Of a stretch of 64,000 bases of DNA, positions 14,801 through 24,287 are shown one piece after another. The number at the start of each line of letters is the position of its first letter. Position 1 is the stretch's first letter. Below the pieces are notes generated by a model. That model did not search any database. It saw only the letters and a list, made by a program, of their open reading frames with translations, and was not told where the DNA came from. The DNA comes from Gordionus sp. m RMFG-2023 (taxonomy: Eukaryota > Nematomorpha > Gordioida > Chordodea > Parachordodidae), in contig NC_088776.1 of NCBI RefSeq assembly GCF_954871325.1, positions 635,671-699,670 of the forward strand, written 5' to 3'. Position numbers and translations under genes: made by a program.

Positions 14801-17800
14801 TCCATGAATCTGGCTTAAATTGATATTTAATTTCTATATAAATCAATTAATTTTCAATAAACATATTTAAATTACTTATATATAATCTTACGACTTTCCA
14901 GGGCTTTTATCCTGTATGTATTTAAAAAAAACTTATATGATTGACCCTTATCCTTCATTTTTTTGAAACATGACCTATTTGATCAAAAATTTTTATTAAC
15001 CCTGAAGTACTTATAAATTTTCGAAGAGTTGTATAGAATGGAAAGAGATCCTGTATTAAAACATCTTCACAAAGATTGCAGCAATCTGATATTACAATTT
15101 ATAACTAAATATTTTTTACATCAGATTATGAGATAATCTATTAAATTTCCCTATATAAATTGTTTAAATGAGACAATTTTTTGCTATACCCCCAGAAACT
15201 TGAACGTTGATTTAGTTTTTTTTATATGTATTTTAATTTAATTTAGATATTTCTATATATAATATTATTTGATTGGATCTCTTAATTAAAAGGGATAAGC
15301 AAATAAATAGCATATAATATAGCTTTTTTCTGCTTTTACGTTAAATACCCTTCGATTTTGATGATTTTTAAAAATTAATTGGATGATTTATTATACAATA
15401 AATAAAAGTGATTTATGTTAAACAGATTATACAAAGCTGAAAACTTTTAAAGCCGGCAGCAAAAATGTGAGAATAAAAGTTCCAATGTTATATAATAGTG
15501 ATAGTTTCAACCTCAACATAATAAGTAACACGGAAAAATTATAACTATTTAAATATTATTATTCATTTTTTTATTAAATTAATAATCAGAGCAGCGTCTA
15601 CATGATATGAAAATTTGTTGGAGAACCTCATCTTAACAAAATTTTTGTCTTCAGAAAGATTTATCTACCCATATCGTATTATATTAACCTCATTAGAAAT
15701 TAATAAAAAAAAATATTCATAATGTGCATTACCATTTGTAACCTATCAAAACAAAATCCTAATTAAAAATCTTTGGTTCATTATTTAGGCAAGGAATAAT
15801 AAGAAAATAAAAATTGTTCTATAATAATTAAACTAGTCCTTACTAATGGTAAAACACATACCTAAAAAAATAATCCATTGGAGTATATGTAAATTATTTC
15901 GAAAGATTTTTTTGTTTTGTTTTATAGATATAAACTAATAAAAACTGTAATATAATAAATATTTAAACCTTCTCAGTGTTTTTAATTTTAAAATGAGATT
16001 AAACGGTTTGCCAAGCCCCGGGGTTTACCTACCCCAGTCTCCCCCTACTGAAATATTAGATGTAAATAGTATACTTTACTCTACATACTAGCTTACTCCA
16101 CCTTTAGATACTTTTCCTTTAATCCCTTTAAAAAATGTAGGTAAATAGCTCCGATCATCTGAAAATCAATGACTATGATTGTATACAAATATATAAATTT
16201 TCATAATATGTCCATAATAAAAAGTATTAAATAATATTTTACAGCAATATATTTTGCTCTCTATTTCATTTAAAAAATTCAATAGATAAGCCCTCCCCCC
16301 ATAGCTTAATCCTCCAATTCCCGCTCTTTATTTACCTTAAAAAATAGGAGCATACTGCGCCTGCGCCTATCCTCCCCCCCCCCACTTCTCATGTAGACGC
16401 TGCCTTTAGTAGTTATATTTGAATTTATATATATCAATTCATTTTGAATTTAAACAAAGACCATTTTTTTTTTCAATTGATTTTTCTAGATTATATAAAA
16501 TGGGTTAGGGTTATTGTATCTTATTTCGATTCATAGGTAAATAGGATTATCTTATATAAATAGTAAATAATTTTGTTAATTAAAATATACAAGTAATATA
16601 TTCGAGGATGGTGTGGAGTAGGAAGGGGAGAAATTCTAATAAAGTAATTGTTTAGGAAATATAGATATCTTCCAAAACATTGGCTATCATAATAATAGCA
16701 TGATAAAATTTTATTGTAATGTTAGTTTCCCATTCATAATTCACGCTTTAATTATTTGTTACGTATCACAACATATTTATTTTCAAGTAAATTATAACCT
16801 TAGATACTCTGATTGTCACTGCGCATATGATTTTAGGGTCCATCACAAGTGATCCAATTGTTTTGCCCGGATAGGCTTCTAGCCATTCATTATTCAGCCT
16901 TGTCCATAACCAATATATAAGTTGTTAAGCTGTACTGTGGTGGCTAGAAAGTCAGAAACGGAGTGCTACACAATACTCGCATCTCAATTATTTTGTAAAC
17001 GCGGGGATGGGATAATTTGTACAATTGTTACCCTTGCCGACTAACTACTAACTCATAAATTAGTTTGAGAATCCTCGAGGTTCCCAAGATCGAACCTCAA
17101 ATTATTGATCGAGGAACACGAATAATCTTGACTCTCGGGTTATGGAAATATATGGGTCTAGAATAGGTGAAGATTATTTCTTGCATTGTTAACACTGAGG
17201 ATGATAATACAAAGGGCACTATTAATTTCGTTTACCAGAGCCAGCTGTAATTCATGTTAAGATAACAAACAGTTTTATGCCTTGATTGTCTATTGTGTGA
17301 AGTAAGAGAATCGTCCTGTTAAAGTCCCTGCGCAGATACGTTAATAACTTTTGTAACGTAGTTTTGATGGTGTTATTTGCCTTGTTACTCTGAATGTGTT
17401 CAGGAAATTTGAATTAAAATATCATGGTTTTAATAAATTAACGATGCTATGTCAAGTTTCAATGATCTGATTGAAAGTTTTCCAGTAATTTGTTGATAAT
17501 CAAAATCTTAGGTGATTTTGTGCTAAGAAAACTGATAAACAGTCTTTTGTATCTTTGCAGATTTTGAGATATCATTCGTAAAACACTCAATATGGCAGCT
17601 GGTCAATTGCCTCCATTAATTTATACTAGAATCGTCGAAAATTCTAGCCATAAAATTTTTTATATGTCATCAAAGTAAATGTAAAACGATTGAAGACATA
17701 AAATTTATAAGCTATAATCAAAAACTTTGTGGTGTAATAAGTTTTGATTTCAACACTTCCGAACCCGTACTCTACCTGTTTATTTTATTATTTTTGCACA

Positions 17801-20800
17801 TACAAAATATACATTAATTTATATTATGATAAAACTATAATATAATTAATTATTATGCAACTGATTGTAGTCGACTAATAAAAATATTGGAAAATAATCG
17901 AAATATCTTAATATAGATTTATTATTTATAGACTCTCCTACTACTAATTAAACCTTTCATGATATATATATCAGCAGCTTCAATCTAAATTATATTTACC
18001 GTAGCAGATGCGCTTTTCATTTTAATTCACTCTTGTACTATTAATTCCACGTAAATCTCTTTTAATCACACAATATATTAAATCAGCAATATACGATATC
18101 GAAACAAGCTGATATTATTTAATATTTAAACTAAATGCCTGGTTTAATACCTTTCTAACAAGATATCACCCATATTATCAAGAAATTCATTGAGGTAAAT
18201 GAGCTTGATAGCCAAATGCTTAACAAACTATTTAAAATCTTTAAATTCCAACTTTAGATAAATTTCCAAACTTGTTCTTATTTACATCTTATATCTTGAA
18301 CACATCTTATATCCTATATACATCTTTCAATATTGTAAGGAATTGTACAAACATTCAACCAACTTTATCAACAAAATCAAAAAATCTCCCAAAAATATTT
18401 AACAAACTCAACATTACCAGTGCATCAAGATTAAGTTAAAAAGGCATAAGTTCCAATAAACCATCATACAATAAATTTACTTCAATTAATACGCTCTTCA
18501 GGTTATTATTCAATCCCCAGCCCATAGGCGTCTCCAGGAATTGCCTATATAGGGAAAAAGCCCTTTCCTTTCTTCTCCGGGGAGTATAGGAAAATATTTC
18601 TAATAGCTTAAGTTGATATTTACGAGAACAGAAAAAAAAATTAATGGGGAATCCCCTATTCCAGGTTACGCGACTGCCTCAGTCAAAACACCCCATCCCA
18701 CTTTATTAGATTTCACGGATAGAGGAGGTATCAAATGTGGTATAAATTAAAAGATTGGCGGGTGGACTTGATGGTTTAATAAACTTACAAGATATTCTAA
18801 AACTACTATCCCATCTGGTAAAATCTTACCAGCAAGCTTAAATAGATTTTTGAACGAAATCCACAAAGGTGAGACCCAACCCAACCTGATGTTAACACCG
18901 GATTAATTACGGGTAATAGCTAAATAAAAATATAGCGGCTAACGCTCAATTACCGTAGGATCAATCATGTGTAAAATAGTAGCAAAAAAATAATATTAAA
19001 AGTCTTACCAGACCTGAATCTTTACTCAGTTTTTACCACTTGGGACAATCATATTATAACCCACAAGCTTTCTACATTGATTCCCCTCTAATTGGTTGTT
19101 CCGTTGATTTTCTCTTTCTCCTTTTAGAACCCACAATCAGAGAATCTTACCAATCATTTCTATATTTATCAACAATCGCAACAGGTACTAATGGTCGATG
19201 ATTATTCTATTATAATAGATACATACCCATCTCTTGAAGAATTCAGGATATTCTTAGGATTCCGTCTAAACTGTATTATTGTCATTCCACAACCAGGAAC
19301 TTCTGAAAATATTCTGTTGCCTGCAAAGAATATCCTTCTTTGCCCTGCAAATATTTTAAAGGCAGGCAATCTCGGGCCATAGGACAAATCAGCCCTCCTA
19401 ATTCACAAAACATTATTATCAACCCAAATTCCCTCTATTTTAGAACTAGTTACAACATTTATCATTCCAATAATCATCTAAATTCGACAAATATTCTAAA
19501 TTACAAAAAAATTTTGCCATTCGTTACTACCATCTTAGAAATTGTTCGGCCAGAAATTTTTTTTGCCATACGTTACTACCATCTTAGAAATTGTTCGGCC
19601 AGAATTTTTTTTTGCCATTCGTTACTACCATCTTAAAAATTGTTCGGCCAGAAATTTTTTTTGCCATTCGTTACTACCATCTTAGAAATTGTTCGGCCAG
19701 AAATTTTTTTTGCCATTCGTTACTACCATCTTAGAAATTGTTCGGCCAGAAATTTTTTTTGCCATTCGTAACTACCATCTTAGAAATTGTTCGGCCAGAA
19801 ATTTTTTTTGCCATTCGTAACTACCATCTTAGAAATTGTTCGGCCAGAAATTTTTTTTGCCATTCGTTACTACCATCTTAGAAATTGTTCGGCCAGAAAT
19901 TTTTTTTGCCATTCGTTACTACCAACTTAGAAATTGTTCAGCCAGAAATTTTTTTTGCCATTCGTTACTACTATCTTAGAAATTGTTCGGCCAGAAATTT
20001 TTTTTGCCATTCGCTACTACCATCTTAGAAATTGTTCTGCCAGAAGGCGATTATTTTTTATAAACACCGGTAAAGAAATTGCCAATAACCAAGGACAATA
20101 AAGAAGATTTGAATCTCAGACAAAGAATATCTCTCGAGACATGCGGATCTAACATTTTTTAAAATTTTTATAAACACAAAATAGAAATCGGTGATTAATT
20201 GGGCTAATTATTAGAAGGGTTTAAATAAATTTATTTATAATAGACATAAATATATTACAGTTTTATATTATAAAAACTCATTTTGTACCAAACGGAAGTT
20301 GGGAAGTACAAAGTTTACCAAATTGTAAAATTTAAATAAATATTTATTCATTCACAGTGTTCTGAATGAACGTTGAACGAGTTCAATTTTGTTTTTTAGA
20401 AATGTTTACAGCAAATAATTTAAAATAAACCGTATTTGACGCCGTGTCCTTAAACGGCTCGTTTTGATCTGATTTTTAAACTCAAATATTTCATCCAGAA
20501 AAAAATATTACTCACGCCCTGAAGATTTTACTCATAGAAGAAACAAAGGTCTAGACATCTATTAGCGAAATCTGGAGCCTCAAGCAATATTTCTTCTGGC
20601 TGAAATATTGAGCTAGCAGCCGTTCCTAAGAATCGGATCAAAACGAGCCGTTTAACAACACTAATCTTACGAGATTTCCATTCTATTTGTATTGCAAAAA
20701 AATAAAATTTTTCAATAATACATTCGTAACTTTTAATCAAAAACATGGATTTAGCTAAATCAGTGATTTTTTTTTTTGAATTATTTGAAAATTTGTTTAA

Positions 20801-22364
20801 TTTTTCTTTAAATAAATACAAAAAAATACTAAAATAATACAAGGGCTAAAACGAAATAATTTCACATGTGAACCCGCCAAAAATCGTAAAATTCTGGATT
20901 CCGATATTATATATGAAAAGGAAAATGATGAAGAAATGATAGAGGCTAAACATCTGAGGGAAGATCTTACTATACAAGTAATTTTTTTTTTGAAAGAAAG
21001 AAAGAAACGGGCTTGATTATAAACTATCCCTCCCTCCCATTTGCAGGGATTTACACGGAATTGTATTCCAGCATGCTTAGAATACCAATTCCTGAGAATT
21101 TCAGTCAATTTTGCCCCTTAACTTTAGGAGTATTTGGCTACTGAATATTTTTTTAATATATTTTTTTGATAAATTTTTTTTTAATAATAAGAATGTAAAC
21201 GGGAGAGAAATAACGGTTGTTCAAACCATTATCGGTTTTTTTAAAAAAAACAACTATTTATTCATGTTTATTTTGGAAACATATCGAGTAGTTTTTAAAA
21301 AATAGACCCCAATTCGGTCTTTTTTATAATAACGATACCAATATTCACTCAAAGCTGTTATTAATCATGGAAGAAGATTTTTCCTTTAAAGCTTTATGAA
21401 TACGTATAGGTTTTTGAATTAATTAAGTTAAAGCAGTTGCAGTTTTTTTGACTTCCATGTAAAGAATTCTATATCTTAAGGAATGGTGAATCATATCTAT
21501 ACCAAAACGGGTTTTAACCAACTGGAAGAAAGTTCTTGTATACAGGTCGCCTTGAGAAACTTCATAATGGTGGAATACATAGAAGAAGAGGATCATAAGA
21601 CTAAAAGATTTTCCCAATTTATTTTGTATAAACGAATTAGCAAATTTAAATCTAGATAGCCATTTTAATTTTTCATACATGAAAAAAATTAAAAATCTTC
21701 TCTTCTCTTCTCTCTCTTCTCTTCTCTTCTTCTTCTCTTCTCTCTCTTCTCTTCTCTTCTCTTCTCTTCTCTTCTCTTCTCTTCTTCTCTCTTCTTCTCT
21801 CTTCTCTTCTCTTCTCTTCTTCTTCTCTTCTTCTTCTCTTCTTCTCTCTTCTCTTCTCTTCTCTTCTCTCTCTTCTTCTTCTCTTCTCTCTCTTCTTCTC
21901 TCTTCTTCTTCTCTTCTCTTCTTCTTCTTCTCTTCTCTTCTCTTCTTCTTCTCTTCTCTTCTCTTCTCTTCTTCTCTTCTTCTTCTCTTCTCTTCTCTTC
22001 TTCTCTTCTCTTCTCTTCTCTCTCTTCTCTTCTCTTCTCTTCTCTCTCTTCTCTCTCTTCTCTTCTCTTCTCTTATTATATTGTTAATGCTATATTTTTT
22101 TTTATATTAGTATTACACTGTTCAATCATTGAACCAATTGTAGCACAAGTTATAAATATTTTTCTAAATTACATATATTTTATAATTGAATCAATAAACA
22201 ATATTATAAATTAAACTACATCAACGATTATATAATATTTGTAAAATCATTAAATCAACATATGTTTTTTTCCAGCTATAAGTCAATTCTTATCCTTTGT
22301 GTTCAAATAATTTAAAGTATTCATTCTATGGTGGCTGAAAAAGTATCGGGCCTGGAAAGAAGGA

Positions 22365-22420
<56 letters not shown>

Positions 22421-22617
22421 AAACCAAATTGATTAGAAAATAATATTAAATATTTATGTAAAATTATGTTATAGATATTTAAGATGAAAAAAGAGCCGCC
22501 TAAGCTTAACATATCGTATAGTTACATTTTTGCCCGACCTCGTCGAAAGATACGAAGATGAAGTCATTCAGAGAAGATACACCTATTCATATTATATACT
22601 CTTTGTTTAGTGTTTAA
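2742..22617 (+). CDS. ADAMTS-like secreted metalloprotease, C-terminal ten exons (gene continues left of window)
   Basis: Ten exons join without a phase conflict: 2742-2873, 3216-3348, 3696-3836, 8440-8576, 8891-8988, 10000-10082, 13775-13895, 15426-15524, 20844-20977 and 22522-22617, giving about 390 residues. In order they show the end of a zinc site (LGALHD), a Met-turn (GIMHY), a disintegrin-like cysteine region, one TSP1 repeat (WDPWSNWSEY), an ADAMTS cysteine-rich motif (GCDIILFSKSKIDMCEVCGG, like the family's GCD...DKCGVCGG) and a spacer ending with TPIHIIYSLFSV. The family cleaves extracellular-matrix proteins outside the cell. The TSP1 repeat keeps W-x-x-W-x-x-W but lacks the usual CSxTCG cysteines, so the protein is divergent. 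The protein ends after the spacer with no further TSP1 repeats, as in short family members. Signal peptide, propeptide and HExxH are not in the window. Seen: frames, motifs and splice sites. Inferred: that it is expressed. Confidence 0.82.
3216..3348 (+). CDS. ADAMTS-like exon: metalloprotease/disintegrin linker
   Basis: Begins after ATTATAG and ends before GTATAT. One base completes the split codon, followed by 44 codons. NIYCVEP fits the conserved CL..P after the protease; TLDNLCKHLH fits the YS...QC segment opening the disintegrin-like region. Several N-glycosylation sequons (NNIT, NIT, NVT) suit a secreted protein. Confidence 0.75.
3696..3836 (+). CDS. ADAMTS-like exon: disintegrin-like region
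   Basis: Acceptor follows a T-rich tract (TATTATACAG), donor GTATAT, phase 0 at both ends, 47 codons. It reads TNCSHITCLGE, then FQNFRCNLMDH, then ENYEGIDEG. CSHITC corresponds to the family's C..LWC. The following exon supplies VCHEGRCV, the usual closing cysteines. Confidence 0.75.
4068..4153. repeat. TCTTC microsatellite
   Basis: About 17 nearly perfect TCTTC units in an ADAMTS-like intron, 230 bp after the exon at 3696-3836. Confidence 0.95.
4560..4975 (+). mobile_element. Second fragment of the same reverse-transcriptase element family
   Basis: Reads KHDTRGAIKSYF, SLEPSDLLSDRRRPDEITRI and KAQNFKIAKYNADSSNYIF, matching the same C-terminal pattern (RH...n..i, EP..L..D.RRPD..T..pW, K..KY..l...Y.F). 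It is broken, and lies in the same intron as the piggyBac copy, a few hundred bases upstream. Confidence 0.5.
5227..7679 (-). mobile_element. Decayed piggyBac transposon
   Basis: About 2.45 kb, the usual length for this family, in an intron of the ADAMTS-like gene. Ends are CCCTTCGCGCTCGAC on the left and the reverse of CCCTTTCGCGCCCATGG on the right, next to ATAA and TAAC, which look like worn TTAA target sites. The transposase is on the minus strand in several frames. 7093-6428 is the acidic N-terminus plus core start. 6467-6258 has DEFIIPFKGRS (first catalytic Asp) with LRQYIKSHP. 6333-6133 has IYVDNFFSS (second catalytic Asp). 5731-5411 has the C-terminal Cys-rich tail (CKHCVDAYSRIMCQKC). 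At least three frame changes separate these parts, and the stretch between 6133 and 5731 is unreadable, so it is inactive. Confidence 0.85.
8440..8576 (+). CDS. ADAMTS-like exon: end of disintegrin region and start of TSP1 repeat
   Basis: Acceptor TTCTAG, donor GTAAAA; starts in phase 0 and leaves two bases. VCHEGRCV closes the disintegrin-like region. GKWDPWSNWSEY carries the tryptophan ladder of a TSP1 repeat. YRKRGRICSG gives the basic strand and next cysteine. The CSxTCG cysteines expected after the third Trp are replaced by EYIGSG. Confidence 0.8.
8675..8840. mobile_element. hAT-like MITE, copy 1
   Basis: 166 bp with inverted ends TAGTGTTGTTAAACGG...CCGTTCAACAACACTA, flanked by GTTTTTGG and GTTTTAGG, an 8-bp target duplication with one mismatch. 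End sequence and duplication length are typical of hAT elements. No coding capacity. Confidence 0.85.
8891..8988 (+). CDS. ADAMTS-like exon: end of TSP1 repeat and start of cysteine-rich region
   Basis: Acceptor TTCTTAG. CSG plus PKNFGMNCVGP matches the C.nP...G..C.G part of ADAMTS TSP1 repeats. A donor at 8955 (GTAAGG) looks stronger by sequence. Only the donor at 8989 (GTAAAT) keeps the frame open into the next exon, so that one is chosen. Confidence 0.7.
9135..9370. repeat. Inverted-repeat element with CGCGTTTT blocks
   Basis: TTCAACGCGGCGTTAAAACG near 9172 pairs with CGTTTTGAAACGCTGCGTTG near 9323. A relative with GCGTTTTGAAAACGCAGTG lies near 29310. Non-coding MITE-like hairpin. Confidence 0.55.
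10000..10082 (+). CDS. ADAMTS-like exon: cysteine-rich region
   Basis: Acceptor AATTTAG, donor GTAAAA. Completes a split codon with two bases, then 27 codons. It reads NCSRDTEDGDVFENN and SAICVDGFIM. DG...(10)...ICVDG matches the family's DGTpC.....VCV.G. The Cys that normally follows DGT is absent. Confidence 0.7.
10209..10412. mobile_element. hAT-like MITE, copy 2 (worn)
   Basis: Shares GTTGTTAAAGGGCTCG, the internal TTCATCCAGAAAAATACTAC and CCTGAAGATTTTGCTAATAG with the other copies. The right end is degraded. Confidence 0.65.
11380..12340 (+). mobile_element. LINE reverse-transcriptase remnant
   Basis: Pieces in several frames with many stops. FKNKGDPHNCHNYRGIKLM at 11461 matches the KNKGD...C.NYRGIkLm motif of a LINE family common in animals. 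Next come FHMIFLDLN (the FiDLe.A motif), a worn LSPLLF region near 11835, IYKYLGSILKGNG near 12085 and ETWPNKTRE near 12270 (the SETW motif). All run in order on the + strand. It is a dead 5'-truncated copy inside an ADAMTS-like intron; an RTE-like clade is a guess. Confidence 0.75.
12706..12790. repeat. Tandem pair of about 40-bp units
   Basis: CCTTATTCTCTGGACATACG then GTCT...CTATGACT, followed at once by CCTTATTCCCTGGACAAACG then GTCT...CTATGACT. Confidence 0.7.
13059..13138. repeat. AAGG microsatellite
   Basis: About 20 AAGG units; one of only a few tracts with purines on the + strand. Confidence 0.95.
13775..13895 (+). CDS. ADAMTS-like exon: CGVCGG-type motif
   Basis: Starts after TTATCAAAG in phase 0, donor AAAG/GTAAAA, ends with one base over. 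PYGCDIILFSKSKIDMCEVCGG and RNRSCK closely follow the family pattern GCD..idS....D.CgvCGG...sC. This is the strongest single piece of evidence for ADAMTS identity. A 390-bp TCTTC tract begins about 75 bp downstream in the intron. Confidence 0.85.
13971..14358. repeat. TCTTC-type compound microsatellite, 390 bp
   Basis: Mixed TCTTC, TCTC and TTC blocks in the ADAMTS-like intron after exon 13775-13895. The Leu/Ser-rich frame across it is an artefact. Confidence 0.95.
15426..15524 (+). CDS. ADAMTS-like exon: spacer, first part
   Basis: Acceptor TTAAACAG, donor GTAACA. The leftover base from the previous exon completes a Asp codon. KLKTFKAGSKNVRIKVPML fits the spacer's first strands (Y..v..IPaGa.ni.i). 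If not spliced at 15525 the frame reaches a stop after SNTEKL. Confidence 0.7.
15591..16403. mobile_element. 813-bp element with 15-bp perfect inverted ends
   Basis: Left GCAGCGTCTACATGA at 15591-15605, right TCATGTAGACGCTGC at 16389-16403, exact complements. Interior is A+T-rich with C-rich tracts near 16020 and 16370; no coding frame. A matching end occurs alone at 52769 (TCATGTAGACGCTGCC) and, changed, at 39008. No clear target duplication. Confidence 0.65.
17592..17674 (+). CDS. Candidate first coding exon in a G+C-richer island
   Basis: Acceptor TATCTTTGCAG at 17550-17560, then a short leader and ATG at 17592: MAAGQLPPLIYTRIV then ENSSHKIFYMSS, with a donor at 17675 (GTAAAT). The 800 bp upstream (16800-17590) are clearly less A+T-rich than the rest. 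It lies in an ADAMTS-like intron, so it may be a nested gene or part of an old element. Not recognised. Confidence 0.25.
18740..19400 (+). mobile_element. Probable reverse-transcriptase domain remnant
   Basis: Starts with AGGLDGLINLQDILKLLSHL, then FLNEIHKGE and RSITVGSIMCKIVAK. This resembles the GLDGL ... G ... RPIavG...rrL.aK pattern of the RT element family whose C-terminal pieces lie at 1690 and 4560. Broken by many stops. It abuts the 49-bp minisatellite. Confidence 0.45.
19510..20045. repeat. 49-bp minisatellite, about eleven units
   Basis: The unit holds TTGCCATTCGTTACTACCAT then CTTAGAAATTGTTCGGCCAG then AAATTTTT. Unit starts are spaced by 49 bp (for example 19621 and 19670), with a few substitutions (gttact/gtaact, cggcc/cagcc). 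No spacers, so not a CRISPR array. Located in the intron before the ADAMTS-like exon at 20844. Confidence 0.9.
20442..20664. mobile_element. hAT-like MITE, copy 3
   Basis: 223 bp, right end CGTTTAACAACACTA, left end CCGTGTCCTTAAACGG. Flanked by ATTTGACG and ATCTTACG (six of eight match). Lies just before the ADAMTS-like exon at 20844. Confidence 0.8.
20844..20977 (+). CDS. ADAMTS-like exon: spacer, middle part
   Basis: Acceptor ATACAAG, donor GTAATT. Two bases complete the split codon, then 44 codons ending in phase 0. It contains NFTCEPAKNRKILDSD and EEMIEAKHLREDLTIQ. The last part fits E.l.A.Gpl...L.iQv of ADAMTS spacers. The intron before it (5.3 kb) holds the 49-bp minisatellite and several elements. 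Confidence 0.65.
21698..22073. repeat. TCTTC-type compound microsatellite, 375 bp
   Basis: Same composition as 13971-14358, in the last ADAMTS-like intron. Confidence 0.95.
22353..22422. repeat. GAAA microsatellite
   Basis: About 16 GAAA units, 100 bp upstream of the proposed last ADAMTS-like exon. Confidence 0.95.
22522..22617 (+). CDS. ADAMTS-like terminal exon: end of spacer and stop
   Basis: Acceptor CGTATAG; phase 0 gives LHFCPTSSKDTK, then REDTPIHIIYSLFSV and a TAA stop at 22615-22617. IQ/LHF...TPIHIIYSLFSV fits the family's iQvl....np.I.YsfsvP spacer end. A competing acceptor at 21047 also gives an open phase-0 segment with its own stop (see findings). Confidence 0.5.
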   Translation, partial: LHFCPTSSKDTKMKSFREDTPIHIIYSLFSV

Positions 22618-23243
22618 TTAGTGTGAATTTATTCAAGACGAATATCAATTTATAGAATTATATTCCAATGATAACTTGTAAATATATATTTTCTTTTAAT
22701 GTTAGATTTTTAGCGAATTACATTGTATAAAAGACATTATAAATAACATATAAACTGAATATTAAATTTTTTTAGAATAAAATGAATGTAAATCATATAC
22801 GTATCCAGGATTTTTTATTTTTTTGAGTGGATTTTTTGTTCCTAAGCATTTTATTGGATATTGGAGGTTTTGGCTAGATTGAATTCATTAACAAAGATCA
22901 TTTTGGTTTAAGTTTCTCAAAAATTTTGTCATTTTTACACTAATATTATGGATGTTTAGGCATATAATTAAGATCTCAATTTTTTTAAAAAAATGATAAA
23001 ATAAATATATTATAAAAAAATATTTAAAAATATAACTAACAAGTTTCAAAACTAGGCTGTCTAGCTACTACCTTTATATAAAAAGGATGTTAAAAATAGG
23101 TGCCGAGAATCGAAGCATAAGCACGTGATATATTTAAAGTATTAACTAAACCTCTTACGAAGTTATACAACTCAGGGTTCATTAAAATATTCATTAAAAA
23201 TTAAATATTCCCATTTCTTAAGATATATTATCATTCTCGCCGT

Positions 23244-24287
23244 TAGAGACATGCATGAGCTATTCGTAGCCCCACCCGAGACTCGGGTCTCTCAAAAACA
23301 TCGAAGACTTTTTTCTTGGGCTCGGGTCAGCTGTAAGAGGGAGCCCAACTCGATCCTCAGTAATTGTTTCATAGAAATGTCAATCAGAAACACATACCAT
23401 TTTTTTCATCTAACACATATTTATTCATTTAGATTTAGGTATAATTATCATTTCCCCATATTATAAATTTCCTGTGGTTAGGGTTTGTAATGCCACTAAT
23501 TTCTATTTACTTAAATACATCATATTCTATCAGGTTAAAATAAGATATATATTTATATTCTACATTTAGCCAAACATAAATATCTAAAATATTAGTCTGT
23601 TATAAATGGTAATAAAAAATATTTTCATTCGATAAATTGTGCGTTTTAAACTAAAACTGTGTTGTTAAAAAGGTTGGATTTGAATCGATTTTTAAGAACG
23701 ATTAGCTTAATATTTTAGCCAGTAAGAGCATTGGCTAGGCCTCGAAACTTCGCCAATAGATGTTCAAACCTTTTGTATGCCATATCTATTCATGTTTGTG
23801 TAATAATTGGCATTTATTATCGGCTCAAATAGAGTCATTTGAACAATACTAATATTAATCTAAGATTTATTCATTTTGAGACCCTAAGAATTTATAATAT
23901 ATATTTTTTAAAAAAATTATTTACAAGAATGGGTCTAAAATTTAAAAAAAAAGAAATTCTGAAAATATTGATCTAGAGGCATTGTGATAACTAGATAATC
24001 GCTAAGCTTAGCTATAAACGGCTAAGCTTAGCAGACACTTATCCAAAATTTAGCCTACTTTAGCCAGCTAAATAAACACAAATCGAAAAATCTTTAGTAT
24101 GGAAGATATTCCTATATTTATATTTATAAAAAGAGGGAAAAATTCCAAATTGTTTTTATTTTAGATCGAGCTCTGGACTTGGACAAAAAATTTTTTCACG
24201 AACTTGGTCAGAACCTGGACACAAATCATTCTTGAATTCGGGCTAGGGTCGGGCATGGGCTACGAAAAATAGCTTTGCAGGTCCCTA
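23244..24287. mobile_element. hAT-like element of about 1.04 kb, non-coding
   Basis: Inverted ends: left TAGAGACATGCATGAGC with CGTAGCCCCACCCGAG; right, reversed, TAGGGACCTGCAAAGC with CGTAGCCCATGCCCGAC. The 8-mers ATTCTCGC (23233) and ATTCTCGT (24288) look like a target duplication, with three extra bases at the left. MITE copy 4 is inserted in it. No transposase frame. Confidence 0.65.
23657..23851. mobile_element. hAT-like MITE, copy 4, nested in a larger element
   Basis: Left end GTGTTGTTAAAAAGG, right end GAACAATACTA, internal CGCCAATAGATGTTCAAACC as in other copies. It sits inside the 23244-24287 element, so it inserted later. Confidence 0.65.

Noticed and set aside
19191-19636. ORFs of 61-98 residues on both strands
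   Set aside because: Overlap the RT remnant and run into the minisatellite; no independent support.
19510-20045. CRISPR-like array of regular repeats
   Set aside because: Units abut with no unique spacers and the host is eukaryotic; it is a minisatellite.
20528-20842. Minus-strand ORFs around the MITE and the exon at 20844
   Set aside because: Shadows of the MITE and of the + strand exon.
21423-21680. 85-residue minus-strand ORF
   Set aside because: Not recognised, not linked to any exon series, and opposite to the surrounding gene; could be chance.
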